A stretch of 64,000 nucleotides of DNA from Chryseobacterium pennae (GTDB taxonomy: Bacteria; Bacteroidota; Bacteroidia; Flavobacteriales; Weeksellaceae). The notes under the pieces are model-generated. The model searched no databases and was not told where the DNA came from. It saw nothing but the letters and a program-made list of their open reading frames with translations. Made by a program: the position numbers and the translations under genes. The DNA lies in the NCBI RefSeq assembly GCF_003385515.1, contig NZ_QNVT01000029.1:1-64000 (forward strand), written 5' to 3'. Position 1 is the stretch's first letter. Each line of letters begins with the position of its first letter. This document shows positions 51,404 through 60,684 of this stretch, piece by piece.

Positions 51404-52843
51404 ATGGGTGTTGTTTATTGTAATTATAATTCTTCGGAAATCTGTACTGGGATTTTACACATCGGTGTAGGAAATTTTCACAGAGCTCATCAACAGTTTT
51501 ATACGCATATGCTGCTGAATGACAAGGATCAGCAGACATGGGGTATTTGTGGAGTATGCTTACTGCCTTCAGATGAGAATGTATTCAATAGCCTAAGAGA
51601 GCAGAACCTTAAATATTCGCTCACGGTTTGTGGAAGAAGCGGAGTAAATGAAGTTTATAGAATTGATTCACTGCGCGAATTGATTTGGGCTGGTGATAAT
51701 CCCGGTGCTATCGTTAAAAAAATTGCTGATGCCGATATCAGGATCATCACCTTAACTATTACAGAAGGTGGATATAATCTTGATAAAGAAACCGGTGAAT
51801 TCATACTTGACAATGAAAATATACAACATGACTTGGATAATCCTGCCAGTCCTTCTACGGTATTCGGATTCATTGCAGAGGGCTTACGCCAAAGAAAAAA
51901 ACAAAATGGCGGTCCTATTACGATTCTTTCATGTGACAATCTTCTGCAGAACGGAAATATGGCAAAGAAAGCCTTTACCAGTTTTATACAAGCACAGGAT
52001 AAGGAACTTGCGGAATGGATAATGAAAAATGTAGCTTTCCCAAACAGCATGGTAGACCGCATTACACCAACTACAATGTATGCAGATGTAGAAAGACTGA
52101 ACAGGCTGAACGGAACAAATGATAAAGTTCCTGTATACTGTGAAGATTTTGCCCAATGGGTAATAGAAGATTGCTTTATTGCAGGAAGACCAGCCTGGGA
52201 AAGAGTAGGAGTAGAATTTACCAATGATGTAACGTCATTTGAAAATATGAAACTCAGTCTTCTGAATGCTTCACACACATTACTGTCCTATCCTGCCTTT
52301 CTGATGGGATACCGTAAGGTAGATCTGGCTATGGAAGATGCAGATTTGGTACAGTTTATAAGGGATTTTATGGATATTGATATTACTCCTTTTGTTCCGG
52401 CTCCGGAAAATACAGATTTGGAAAAATACAAACAGACCCTTATTGAAAGATTTGCCAATCATAGCGTCAGCGATCAGGTGAGCCGCCTATGCTCTGACGG
52501 GGTTTCAAAATTTCCGGTATATATTATTCCTAATCTTGATAAAATGATAAAAGGGGCTAAGGATCTTACCAGACCTGCCTTCCTTATTGCTTCCTACAGA
52601 CATTATCTGAAATATAAGACAGACAGCCATGGAAGTACTTTCGAGGTAACAGAACCGTGGCTAACGATTAGCGATGAACTGCTTATTGGTAGTGAAAATC
52701 CTTTGGATTTTTTAGAATTATCAGCTTTTAAAGGAATTTATCTGAAAACTTCTGAACAATTCGTGGAACTGTATATCCGCTTCGTACAGAATATCAAAGA
52801 TTCAGGAATCTCTTCAGTTTTAAAATCAATTATAAAATACTAA
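51404..52843 (+). CDS. Mannitol dehydrogenase-family polyol dehydrogenase
   Basis: A 479-residue long-chain polyol dehydrogenase (mannitol dehydrogenase, N- and C-terminal domains). The Rossmann part starts with GILHIGVGNFHRAHQQFYTHMLL. The catalytic motif K-x4-N-x2-H is seen in MKLSLLNASHTLLSYPAF. Such enzymes oxidise mannitol to fructose, or related sugar alcohols/hexuronates. First gene of an operon with an FHS transporter, outer-membrane protein and PfkB kinase. The combination favours mannitol or a similar polyol; altronate/mannonate oxidoreductase is less likely because no uronate genes accompany it. Confidence 0.9.
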   Translation: MGVVYCNYNSSEICTGILHIGVGNFHRAHQQFYTHMLLNDKDQQTWGICGVCLLPSDENVFNSLREQNLKYSLTVCGRSGVNEVYRIDSLRELIWAGDNPGAIVKKIADADIRIITLTITEGGYNLDKETGEFILDNENIQHDLDNPASPSTVFGFIAEGLRQRKKQNGGPITILSCDNLLQNGNMAKKAFTSFIQAQDKELAEWIMKNVAFPNSMVDRITPTTMYADVERLNRLNGTNDKVPVYCEDFAQWVIEDCFIAGRPAWERVGVEFTNDVTSFENMKLSLLNASHTLLSYPAFLMGYRKVDLAMEDADLVQFIRDFMDIDITPFVPAPENTDLEKYKQTLIERFANHSVSDQVSRLCSDGVSKFPVYIIPNLDKMIKGAKDLTRPAFLIASYRHYLKYKTDSHGSTFEVTEPWLTISDELLIGSENPLDFLELSAFKGIYLKTSEQFVELYIRFVQNIKDSGISSVLKSIIKY

Positions 52844-52847
52844 GGTC

Positions 52848-54194
52848 ATGCAAGTAAATTCAAATACCGTATCCTCGGGAAACAAGGCAAACAACGCTAT
52901 GCTACCGTTTGCTATTATCACTTTTATTTATTTCATTGTGGGTTTTTTGACAACGGTGAATGAACAGCTTCAGGCCCCTTTGAAATTCACTTTTCTGAGC
53001 CATGCAGGCAGCCTGAAAAACACATTTACAACTTTGATTTCCTTTTTCTTCTTCCTGGGGTACCTTCTGAACGGAACCCTGGGAAGTAAGTGGGTCAATG
53101 CCTTTGGATACAAGAATACGATCCTGCGTGGCCTTTTATTTATGATTTCCGGTCTTTTTATGTATTTGTGTTCATCCTGGATAGGGGATCAATATTCCGA
53201 GTTGAAATTCAGTATAAAAGATGCCGTTATTCCTGTCGGGTTTATCGTTTTCGTCATAGGTTCTTACCTGATGGGTACTTCTGCAGCTATTATTCAGGTT
53301 GTGGTGAATCCCTATGCCGCATCCTATGAATTGAAAGGTACCCAGCCCGTACAGCGGCTGAACATTCTGACCGCAATTAATTCTATTGGGACAACTTCTG
53401 CACCATTTTTTGTGACCGTAGTGATGTTCAGTGGGATTTCTATTGAAAATATAGAAATCAGGCAGTTGCTGTTACCACTTTCTGCCCTTATCATCTGTAT
53501 ACTTACTGTAATGATAATCACCAAAAGGCTTCATCTTCCGGATTTGGCCCATACAAGAGTGGTGGGAGAGGAAAAGCTTGAAAGAAGCATCTGGTCATTC
53601 AGACATTTTGTACTGGGCGTTCTGGCAATTTTCTTTTATGTAGGAACTGAAGTTGCTATTGGTGCCAATATTAATCTGTATGCTTTTGAGTTGATGGATT
53701 CCGGCCATCCGATCACTTTTTTTGGAAAGTCAGATATTATCATCGGTGGTATGGATTTAGGAATTCATGCATTACTGTCTACATTATATTGGGGAGGCTT
53801 CCTTGTGGGAAGAGCTATATCAAGCTTCTTTAGTGAAATTTCTGCAAGAACACAGCTGGTAACCACTACAATCCTTGCCACTATCCTTGGTATCATTTCT
53901 ATGGTTACACAGAACCTTTGGTTTCTGGTAGCAATCGGTCTGCTTCATTCCTCTATGTGGAGCTGTATCTATACCCTTTCCATAAAAGGACTGAACAAAT
54001 ATACCTCAAAAGCATCTGGAATCTTTATTTCTGCAGTATTTGGCGGGGCTGTCTTTACCCTTATCCAGGGAGGTCTTGCAGATATTTTAGGCTCGTGGAG
54101 ATGGACCTGGTGGCTTACAGTGATCTGCGAATTGCTGATGCTGGTTTATGCTCTGTTTGGATCACGGATAAGAGAAAAGGATCTTATTCAATAA
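52848..54194 (+). CDS. FHS-type MFS sugar transporter
   Basis: A 448-residue membrane permease with twelve predicted helices. It resembles the fucose:H+ symporter family (FHS, FucP-type). The N-terminal ITFIYFIVGFLTTVNEQLQAPLKFTF is typical for this family, and ASYELKGTQPVQRLNILTAINSIGTT is a family hallmark. It starts 4 bp after the dehydrogenase stop, so translation is coupled. It probably imports the polyol or its ketose product. Confidence 0.9.
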   Translation: MQVNSNTVSSGNKANNAMLPFAIITFIYFIVGFLTTVNEQLQAPLKFTFLSHAGSLKNTFTTLISFFFFLGYLLNGTLGSKWVNAFGYKNTILRGLLFMISGLFMYLCSSWIGDQYSELKFSIKDAVIPVGFIVFVIGSYLMGTSAAIIQVVVNPYAASYELKGTQPVQRLNILTAINSIGTTSAPFFVTVVMFSGISIENIEIRQLLLPLSALIICILTVMIITKRLHLPDLAHTRVVGEEKLERSIWSFRHFVLGVLAIFFYVGTEVAIGANINLYAFELMDSGHPITFFGKSDIIIGGMDLGIHALLSTLYWGGFLVGRAISSFFSEISARTQLVTTTILATILGIISMVTQNLWFLVAIGLLHSSMWSCIYTLSIKGLNKYTSKASGIFISAVFGGAVFTLIQGGLADILGSWRWTWWLTVICELLMLVYALFGSRIREKDLIQ

Positions 54195-54258
54195 CCCCAT
54201 CTTTATTTTTCCTGAAAACCTTCAGTATCCGGTAAATATTACCAGATATAGACATCTA

Positions 54259-55014
54259 ATGTTTATCCAAAAAAATACCTATGTCATGTTAAAAATATTT
54301 TTTTTGCTTTTTCTTCTTATTATGAGAAATTTCTTAAGTGCACAGGAATTACATTCGGCTCTACAGCTTAGAAACAGCCATTTGTGGCGCGGGATTGAAG
54401 TCTCGGCAGGTTTGATCTATACCGGAGATGTACATCTTGATTACAAAAACTTTTATGTGGGATTCTGGGCCGGTGGTAATGTGGAAGGTTCCTATAAGGA
54501 ATTTAATAACTATATAGGATATAAAAATAAGCATCTTACTTTAGAGCTCTGGGATATTTATAATTTTTCGCCTGGTGCTACTTATAACAATAAGGAATTC
54601 TTTAATTATTCCGCAAGGGAAACCGGGCGTTTCTGGGATCTGAGGTCCTATTATACCATAAGTGAAAAATTTCCTTTGGTACTGAGCTGGAATACAGTGG
54701 TGTTCGGAAGGGACAGGAACGGTGATAATACGAAAAATAAATATTCATCATTTGTATCAGGAGAATATCCGGTATATAAGAAAGAAAATCTGGAAGTAAG
54801 GGGAAGAATAGGATATGGTTTTGCTTTAAACAATACAAATGGAGAGAAAAATAATTTTTTTGCTAAAGAATCCGGGTTCAATGAGATCAGCCTTATCATT
54901 TCAAAAAGCTTTACTATTGAAGGTTATAAAATACCCATCGGAATATGGGGAATGTGGAATCCGGTAAACAATAATGCCTTCCTGCAGTTTTCTGTACAGG
55001 TTTATTCATTCTGA
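54259..55014 (+). CDS. Exported outer-membrane protein of polyol operon
   Basis: A 251-residue protein with an N-terminal signal (MLKIFFLLFLLIMRNFLSAQ; the translated start can be the first ATG or ATG 54283). The mature part has alternating hydrophobic residues and ends in VQVYSF, a C-terminal Phe typical of outer-membrane beta-barrels. It may be a porin for the polyol. It starts 65 bp after the transporter stop. No family name recognised. Confidence 0.7.
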   Translation: MFIQKNTYVMLKIFFLLFLLIMRNFLSAQELHSALQLRNSHLWRGIEVSAGLIYTGDVHLDYKNFYVGFWAGGNVEGSYKEFNNYIGYKNKHLTLELWDIYNFSPGATYNNKEFFNYSARETGRFWDLRSYYTISEKFPLVLSWNTVVFGRDRNGDNTKNKYSSFVSGEYPVYKKENLEVRGRIGYGFALNNTNGEKNNFFAKESGFNEISLIISKSFTIEGYKIPIGIWGMWNPVNNNAFLQFSVQVYSF

Positions 55015-55066
55015 TAAAGAAAAAAGAATGCTATTTTAGTTTAATACATTTAATTAATTTTAGATA

Positions 55067-55987
55067 ATGAAAGATAAAAAAAATAAAGTTGTCTGCTTTG
55101 GGGAAGTTCTCTGGGATATTTTTCCTGGTGAACAGAAAAGGGTAGGCGGAGCGCCCTTTAATGTAGCATACCATCTTTCCAGGATGGGTGTTGATGTTAA
55201 TATGATAAGTAGTGTGGGGAACGATCAGCTGGGACGGGATCTGCTGCAGAAAATTAAAAGCTGGAATATCCCGACAGATTACATCCAGATTAATGTAGGG
55301 TATCCTACCAGTACTGTTATCGCTTCTGTGGATGAAAATAATGATGCACATTATGATATTGTAGAGAATGTAGCCTGGGATTTCATTGATATAACTCCGG
55401 AAAACCATGAAATACTTAATACAACAGATGCTTTTGTATTCGGAACATTGGCAGCAAGAAGTGAGAAAACCAAAAACACATTATTCGAACTGCTTGAAGT
55501 AGGAGCTTATAATGTTTTTGATATCAATCTCAGAGAACCGTATTATGAAACTAGTATGATAAAGGATTTGCTGCATAAAACACATCTGGCAAAATTTAAC
55601 AAGGCAGAACTGCGTATGATGCTGGATTTTTTAGGAAAGGAATATACAAGTGAAGAAGACGGTATAAAATTTCTACAGGAAAATTTTGATCTACATGAAA
55701 TTATTATTTCCAAAGGAAGTAAGGGAGCTTTGTATGCAGATAAGCATGATTTTTATCGATATCCTACCATTCCTGTTACAATAAAAGATACTGTGGGAAG
55801 CGGGGATTCTTTTTTAGCAGGTTTCCTTTCAAAAAGATTGGAGAAAGGAAGTTCAGTGCATGAAACCATGATTCAGGCGGTTTCCCTGGGAGCATTTATC
55901 ACATCGCAGGAAGGTGCCTGCCCTGAATATTCTTTTGAAGATTTCAATAGGTTCAAAAACCAATACCAGCTTTCAGCTTTAGACTGA
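55067..55987 (+). CDS. PfkB-family fructokinase-like kinase
   Basis: A 306-residue kinase. The first PfkB motif is FGEVLWDIFPGEQKRVGGAPFNVAYHLSRMG, with GGAPFN typical of fructokinases. The second is KDTVGSGDSFLAGFLSKRL, containing the catalytic-type Asp. The dehydrogenase upstream would make a ketose, which this enzyme would phosphorylate (fructose to fructose-6-phosphate). It is the last gene of the polyol operon, 52 bp after the outer-membrane gene. Confidence 0.9.
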   Translation: MKDKKNKVVCFGEVLWDIFPGEQKRVGGAPFNVAYHLSRMGVDVNMISSVGNDQLGRDLLQKIKSWNIPTDYIQINVGYPTSTVIASVDENNDAHYDIVENVAWDFIDITPENHEILNTTDAFVFGTLAARSEKTKNTLFELLEVGAYNVFDINLREPYYETSMIKDLLHKTHLAKFNKAELRMMLDFLGKEYTSEEDGIKFLQENFDLHEIIISKGSKGALYADKHDFYRYPTIPVTIKDTVGSGDSFLAGFLSKRLEKGSSVHETMIQAVSLGAFITSQEGACPEYSFEDFNRFKNQYQLSALD

Positions 55988-56074
55988 TCAAGGAGACTGC
56001 TTATTAATTTAAAATGATTCTTGATGAAACATTTTATACCTTTAATACCATTATTTATCACAAAACAATCTCAT

Positions 56075-56770
56075 ATGCATCATCAACTGGAAAAGCATTA
56101 TGTAAATAGGTTAGGCTGGCTTCGGGCAGCAGTTTTGGGAGCTAATGACGGTTTGTTGTCCACTACAAGTATTGTCATTGGTGTTGCAGCAGCAGAACCT
56201 GAGCGGCACATCATTATTCTTGCGGCTTTGGCAGGAATGATAGCAGGAGCAATGTCTATGGCTGCCGGGGAATATGTTTCGGTAAGCTCACAGGAAGATA
56301 CAGAAAAGGCAGACCTGATCCGCGAAAAGCGTGAGCTTGAAGAAATGCCGGAAGCAGAACTTAGAGAACTTGCCAAGGTCTATGAAAAAAGAGGTTGTTC
56401 CAAGGAAACAGCGATGCAGGTTGCTATTGAACTTACAGAACACAATGCATTGGAAGCCCATGCCCGGGATGAATTGGGTATTAATGAAATAACTCAGGCA
56501 AAACCTTTACAGGCTGCTATAGCATCATTCGGGTCTTTTGCTGTAGGGGCACTGCTGCCATTCACGGTTTCTCTTTTAGCTCCTATCAGGCAGATGGTGT
56601 ATTTTCAATATGGTTTTTCCATTATATTTCTGATGTTTTTAGGAGCAATGTCAGCCAGAACAGGCGGTTCCAGTATTAAAATTGCTGTAATGAGAATCTG
56701 TTTCTGGGGGACTGTTGCTATGGGAATAACAGCTTTGGTGGGGCATCTTTTTGGAGTAAATGTATCCTGA
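56075..56770 (+). CDS. VIT/CCC1-family metal transporter
   Basis: About 231 residues from ATG 56075 (MHHQLEKHYVNR); an upstream ATG at 56024 would add 17 residues. VIT1/CCC1 family: the N-terminal LRAAVLGANDGLLSTTSIVIGVAAA is the diagnostic segment. MSMAAGEYVSVSSQED carries the conserved metal-interacting Glu. Five membrane helices are expected. It transports Fe(II) or Mn(II) across the inner membrane. It is independent of the polyol operon; a TACCTTTA word at 56037 may be its -7 element. Confidence 0.9.
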   Translation: MHHQLEKHYVNRLGWLRAAVLGANDGLLSTTSIVIGVAAAEPERHIIILAALAGMIAGAMSMAAGEYVSVSSQEDTEKADLIREKRELEEMPEAELRELAKVYEKRGCSKETAMQVAIELTEHNALEAHARDELGINEITQAKPLQAAIASFGSFAVGALLPFTVSLLAPIRQMVYFQYGFSIIFLMFLGAMSARTGGSSIKIAVMRICFWGTVAMGITALVGHLFGVNVS

Positions 56771-56849
56771 TACGGAATGGTTTCTATTCCTGCATTAAAA
56801 AGAATTTTAAATAATAAGTATTTGATTTCCAGTTTATATTTAACCTAAC

Positions 56850-56880
56850 AAGTGTTAGTCGTAGTATTACTACACTTTTT
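56850..56880 (+). terminator. Hairpin after VIT gene
   Basis: AAGTGT (56850-56855) and ACACTT (56872-56877) with an inner GTAGTATTACTAC palindrome, then T's. It separates the VIT gene from hcp; the palindrome could instead be an operator for hcp. Confidence 0.6.
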
Positions 56881-56901
56881 GAAATTTCTTATTAATTTGT
56901 A

Positions 56902-56930
56902 TTTTGTTCTTGTAATTAGATCTATATTTG
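56902..56930 (+). promoter_or_regulatory. Predicted promoter of hcp
   Basis: TTTTG at 56902-56906, a 16-bp spacer, then TATATTTG at 56923-56930. The start codon follows 50 bases later. Confidence 0.5.
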
Positions 56931-56980
56931 GTGATATAAAACAACAAATCACACAATATTAACGATTAAAATTTACAATC

Positions 56981-57388
56981 ATGGCAGAAAGAAATTCAAG
57001 AGGAATTTTAAAATTCAACAACGGAGAAGGACAAAAGTTATTAAAGCTTAACTACAGTGTATCAAGATCTACAGACGTTTCAGGACGTGTAGCATCAGAT
57101 CCTTCCAATGCGCTTATTAAAATCACAGTAGAAGCTACAGAAAAATCAGATATTCTGGAAAGCTTATTGAACGGAAAGTACAAGCCTACAGTGGGAGAAA
57201 TTACCTTCAACAAATCTCATGAGGAAGGAACATTAACAACATTAAAGTGGCAGAATGGATATGTGATCCAGCACGAAGTAGATTTCAATGCAGTGGATGA
57301 AAACAGTATGTATATCACTTTTGTTGTAAGTGCAGAACAAATTGACTTAGGGAATTCTGCTTACCATGGAGCTTGGCCTACAGCGTAA
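56981..57388 (+). CDS. hcp: T6SS tube protein Hcp (TssD)
   Basis: A 135-residue Bacteroidota-type Hcp. Hexameric rings of Hcp stack to form the inner tube that the sheath expels. The start MAERNSRGILKFNNGEGQKLLKLNYSVSRSTDVSGRVAS is typical of the family in this phylum, as are GEITFNKSHEEGTLTTLKWQNGYVI and the C-terminal SAEQIDLGNSAYHGAWP. It is monocistronic with a strong terminator after it; vgrG follows after 252 bp with its own start region. Confidence 0.92.
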   Translation: MAERNSRGILKFNNGEGQKLLKLNYSVSRSTDVSGRVASDPSNALIKITVEATEKSDILESLLNGKYKPTVGEITFNKSHEEGTLTTLKWQNGYVIQHEVDFNAVDENSMYITFVVSAEQIDLGNSAYHGAWPTA

Positions 57389-57421
57389 GAATCTGATCTC
57401 TTAAAAAAATCAAGTACATAT

Positions 57422-57461
57422 AAAAACAGAATGGTACAATAGATACTGTTCTGTTTTTTTG
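57422..57461 (+). terminator. Terminator after hcp
   Basis: AAAAACAGAA (57422-57431) pairs perfectly with TTCTGTTTTT (57449-57458) and runs into T's. Highly expressed tube protein followed by a strong stop. Confidence 0.88.
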
Positions 57462-57640
57462 GCTCTGATAAATACTTCAGAATTAAACAAAATACTCTCA
57501 TCAATTTTCTGTAATTGTTGAAATAAATTGGGTAAAAGTGGATTTTATATTGTAAAAAATTTATAATTTTATATAAAGGATATTTTTTTTAGAATTTTTT
57601 TTCTGAAAATAAAAGTCTTTCAAACACCTTACATTAAAAT

Positions 57641-59500
57641 ATGAACAAAAATACCTCGAATTCCGAAAAGATTTCGGAGAATCATATTCCCGGAATCAAC
57701 CGTGTGGTGAAGCTGGATATAGTGATTGAAGGCAAAATGATCAAACATTTCAAACACTTCCGCTTACAACAGAGTGTAAAGAAACATCATAATTTTGAAC
57801 TGACATTGGCTCATGATACCTTAGATGGTGTACAGAACCATGATCTGGAAGAAGCTCAGCAGTTTTTAGGAAAACGTTTAACTGTAGTCTTTAAATATAA
57901 AGATGTAGAAGGAAGTCCCGAAAGGACCTTTGTAGGAGTTATTACAAAAGTAGGATTCAGTCAGGAAAATCATAGTCTTGGAAATATCGTACTGAAAGGA
58001 TACAGCCCAACTATTCTTCTGGATGCTGCTCCTCATACCCAAAGTTTTGGTGGTGACCAGCCCGTTAATATGGGAATTATTGCCACCGATGTAATAAAAC
58101 AGGGTATCGAAAACAGTAAATTTGATGTAAAAGTGAATGCTAAAGCGTCTGCTCAGATTCTTTACAGCTCTCAATATAACGAAACCCATTACAATTATCT
58201 TTGCAGAATGGCAGAAGCCTATGGTGAGCAATTCTTTTATGACGGTGAAATACTCCATTTCGGAAATATGCCGCCTCAGAATAAAGCTGTAGAACTGATC
58301 TATGGAAGCAATGTTTCAGATATCAATGTAGAAATGAAGGCCGTACATATCAAGCCTCGTTTTTACGGATATAACAGCAGCTCTAATGCTAAATTAACTT
58401 CCGGAGAAACCCCTATCAAACATGTGGGAAATCTTGCAAAAACATCCTACCAGAATAACGATAAGATCTTTAAAACCCCATCATTACAGGTTGCTCCTAT
58501 AAAGGCAGCCACTGATATGGATGTGGTGATTTCTCAAACCAGTACAGCAGGAAGCAGAGCCGTAGACGTTTTTACAGTTTCAGGTGGTACCACTATTCCA
58601 TTTCTATATCCGGGATGTGTTGCCGATATCAATATGCGTAAAACCGATAGCAATCAAACCTCTTACTTTACCAAACTGATGGTTACAGAAGTTATTCATG
58701 AGGTAGATACACTGGGACGTTATGAAGGAAGGTTTGAAGCCATAGCTGCAGATACAGGATATATTCCGACCCCTGATTTTACAGTTCCCATTGCAGAACC
58801 TCAGATCGCTACAGTGATCTCTAATACAGATCCGATGGGACAGGGAAGGGTTACTGTAAGATTCGACTGGCAACTGCATGATACTACAAATTTTATCCGA
58901 ATGATGGCACCTGATGCCGGAGGTACAGATCAGATTACTCAAAACAGAGGATATGTAGCTATACCCGAAGTAGGAGATCAGGTAATGGTAGGCTTTGTCC
59001 ATAACCATCCGGACCGCCCATTTGTGATGGGAGGAATGTTCCATGGTGGAACAGCTATGGGAGGAGGTGTTGACAATCATTTAAAATCCATTCAGACCAG
59101 AAGCGGAATCAGGGTTTTAATGAATGATGCTGAAGGAAGCGTCACGATTGTCGATCCAAGTGGAAATAATTATTTTATGGATGGAAAAGGAAACATCATC
59201 GTCACAGCACCGAAAAATATGACGTTCAATGCAGGGGAAAATCTTACCATCAATGTCGGGCAGGATATGAAGACCACCGTAGGAAATGATAATGCCATTA
59301 ATATTACCAATAATCATAAGTTTACTTCAAGGAACTATAAACAGACTGTTAATGAAAATAAAACCATCAATGTAACAGGTGATTTGAAAGAAACAACCTC
59401 CACGACTACCCATAAGGCAAAGAATGGAGATATCCTGTTGCAGAGTTCGGGAATTGCTAAAATGTTGGGTAAAATTGATGCTAAAGTAAATAAAGGATAA
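57641..59500 (+). CDS. vgrG: T6SS spike protein VgrG (TssI)
   Basis: A 619-residue spike trimer subunit. The N-terminal gp27-like part has NRVVKLDIVIEGKMIKHFKHFRLQQSVKKHHNFEL. The gp5-like OB-fold is at about 385-470 (EPQIATVISNTDPMGQGRVTVRFDW). Then comes PEVGDQVMVGFVHNHPDRPFVMGGMFHG, and a C-terminal beta-helix spike with repeats such as MTFNAGENLTINVGQDMKTTVGN. There is no C-terminal effector domain. It is first in an operon with a DUF2931 lipoprotein, a lipase and a PAAR-like protein. Confidence 0.95.
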   Translation: MNKNTSNSEKISENHIPGINRVVKLDIVIEGKMIKHFKHFRLQQSVKKHHNFELTLAHDTLDGVQNHDLEEAQQFLGKRLTVVFKYKDVEGSPERTFVGVITKVGFSQENHSLGNIVLKGYSPTILLDAAPHTQSFGGDQPVNMGIIATDVIKQGIENSKFDVKVNAKASAQILYSSQYNETHYNYLCRMAEAYGEQFFYDGEILHFGNMPPQNKAVELIYGSNVSDINVEMKAVHIKPRFYGYNSSSNAKLTSGETPIKHVGNLAKTSYQNNDKIFKTPSLQVAPIKAATDMDVVISQTSTAGSRAVDVFTVSGGTTIPFLYPGCVADINMRKTDSNQTSYFTKLMVTEVIHEVDTLGRYEGRFEAIAADTGYIPTPDFTVPIAEPQIATVISNTDPMGQGRVTVRFDWQLHDTTNFIRMMAPDAGGTDQITQNRGYVAIPEVGDQVMVGFVHNHPDRPFVMGGMFHGGTAMGGGVDNHLKSIQTRSGIRVLMNDAEGSVTIVDPSGNNYFMDGKGNIIVTAPKNMTFNAGENLTINVGQDMKTTVGNDNAINITNNHKFTSRNYKQTVNENKTINVTGDLKETTSTTTHKAKNGDILLQSSGIAKMLGKIDAKVNKG

Positions 59501-59556
59501 AACACATGACAGTATGTTTCATGGAGTTTACTATTGAAGATTAGAACGTGTTCATA

Positions 59557-60654
59557 ATGAATAGAATAATAAAATATCTGTTAAGCTTTTTATTTTTTAC
59601 CCAGATTTCTTGTCAGGAAAAAAAAGACCATAAAAAAACAGTAACAATGACAAAATATGAATGGACTGAGGGAACTTCTGCTCCTTTAGGATATCCGATG
59701 GAGGTATACAAAGGAGGAATAGAATGCGAGGGCGGAGAATGGGTAGGACTAGATATCGGGTTATCACCGGGAGGAAATACCTGGGGAACCATCAATAATG
59801 GAATGGGAAATAGTTTTAAAGGTATTCCCACCCGTCTTGATTTTACATGGATGTCATACATGGAAAACCAGTTCTATATGATAGATGCTCAGGTAGACAC
59901 GGGTAAAATAAAAAAATATTTCAGTAAAGGATATGATAGTAAAGCCAGCAATGGAAGTGGAAATATAAAACATTTAAACTATAACAAGATCGGTATAGGA
60001 ATGGCTCCGGGAGGAGTGGTTGTAGTTTGGGTAGCCGGTGTAGGTGTACAGAAAGAAATAGGAAGGTATCTTGGAAAAAAAGTAACCATTCCGGAATCAG
60101 AAATAGCTAAACTGGACAGCCATGAGGACCGTTTTTTCAGAGATGATTACTTAAAAGAAATTCATACCAGTGAAAAAATAGTTCCATTAAAAATACAACA
60201 GGAAAACAAAGGGAAGTCTATCCCTTTTGGTTTATGGGATTCGTATAGGATTCAGTATGACTGGAAACCTGTTTTTGAACTTCCTGAAAAAGGTAAACTC
60301 AATCCTCTGACAGATGTAGGAATGACAATGGTTAATGGTGAAATGGATCAGTTGGATTCATCCAAGAATCCTCTTGGAGGTAACGGAACTAAGGCAATAC
60401 CGCAGTCTTTTTCCTTTTCAGTAGTGGATGGTGAGGGTATAAGATATGGGGCTGGTTGCAAACTTAATGAAAAGTCAGCTTTTGAAGCATTCTCAAAAGT
60501 GTTTGGAAAAGATCCGAAGTCTACAAAGGCGAGCCTGGTGATTAAAATAAACGAATCATATAGCTTTTTTACAGTGCTGCTGAAAGGTGAAAATGGAAAA
60601 GAAGCTTTCATTAAAACAGAAAACCTGGAAATGTTTAAATCCAGAAAGAAATAA
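59557..60654 (+). CDS. DUF2931 lipoprotein, candidate immunity protein
   Basis: About 366 residues (ATG 59557, after a possible GTG 59548). A lipobox FFTQISCQEKK (Cys at about 20) places it in the envelope. The mature part has the DUF2931 pattern (YEWTEGTSAPLGYPMEVYKGG and SIPFGLWDSYRIQYDWKPVFELPE, residues about 30-50 and 220-250). It lies between vgrG and the lipase in one operon. As the lipase would act on periplasmic or outer-leaflet phospholipid, a lipoprotein is a plausible immunity partner, but this has not been shown. It could instead be an adaptor or surface protein. Confidence 0.75.
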   Translation: MNRIIKYLLSFLFFTQISCQEKKDHKKTVTMTKYEWTEGTSAPLGYPMEVYKGGIECEGGEWVGLDIGLSPGGNTWGTINNGMGNSFKGIPTRLDFTWMSYMENQFYMIDAQVDTGKIKKYFSKGYDSKASNGSGNIKHLNYNKIGIGMAPGGVVVVWVAGVGVQKEIGRYLGKKVTIPESEIAKLDSHEDRFFRDDYLKEIHTSEKIVPLKIQQENKGKSIPFGLWDSYRIQYDWKPVFELPEKGKLNPLTDVGMTMVNGEMDQLDSSKNPLGGNGTKAIPQSFSFSVVDGEGIRYGAGCKLNEKSAFEAFSKVFGKDPKSTKASLVIKINESYSFFTVLLKGENGKEAFIKTENLEMFKSRKK

Positions 60655-60684
60655 TGCATATCGAACTATAATTAACCATTGATT

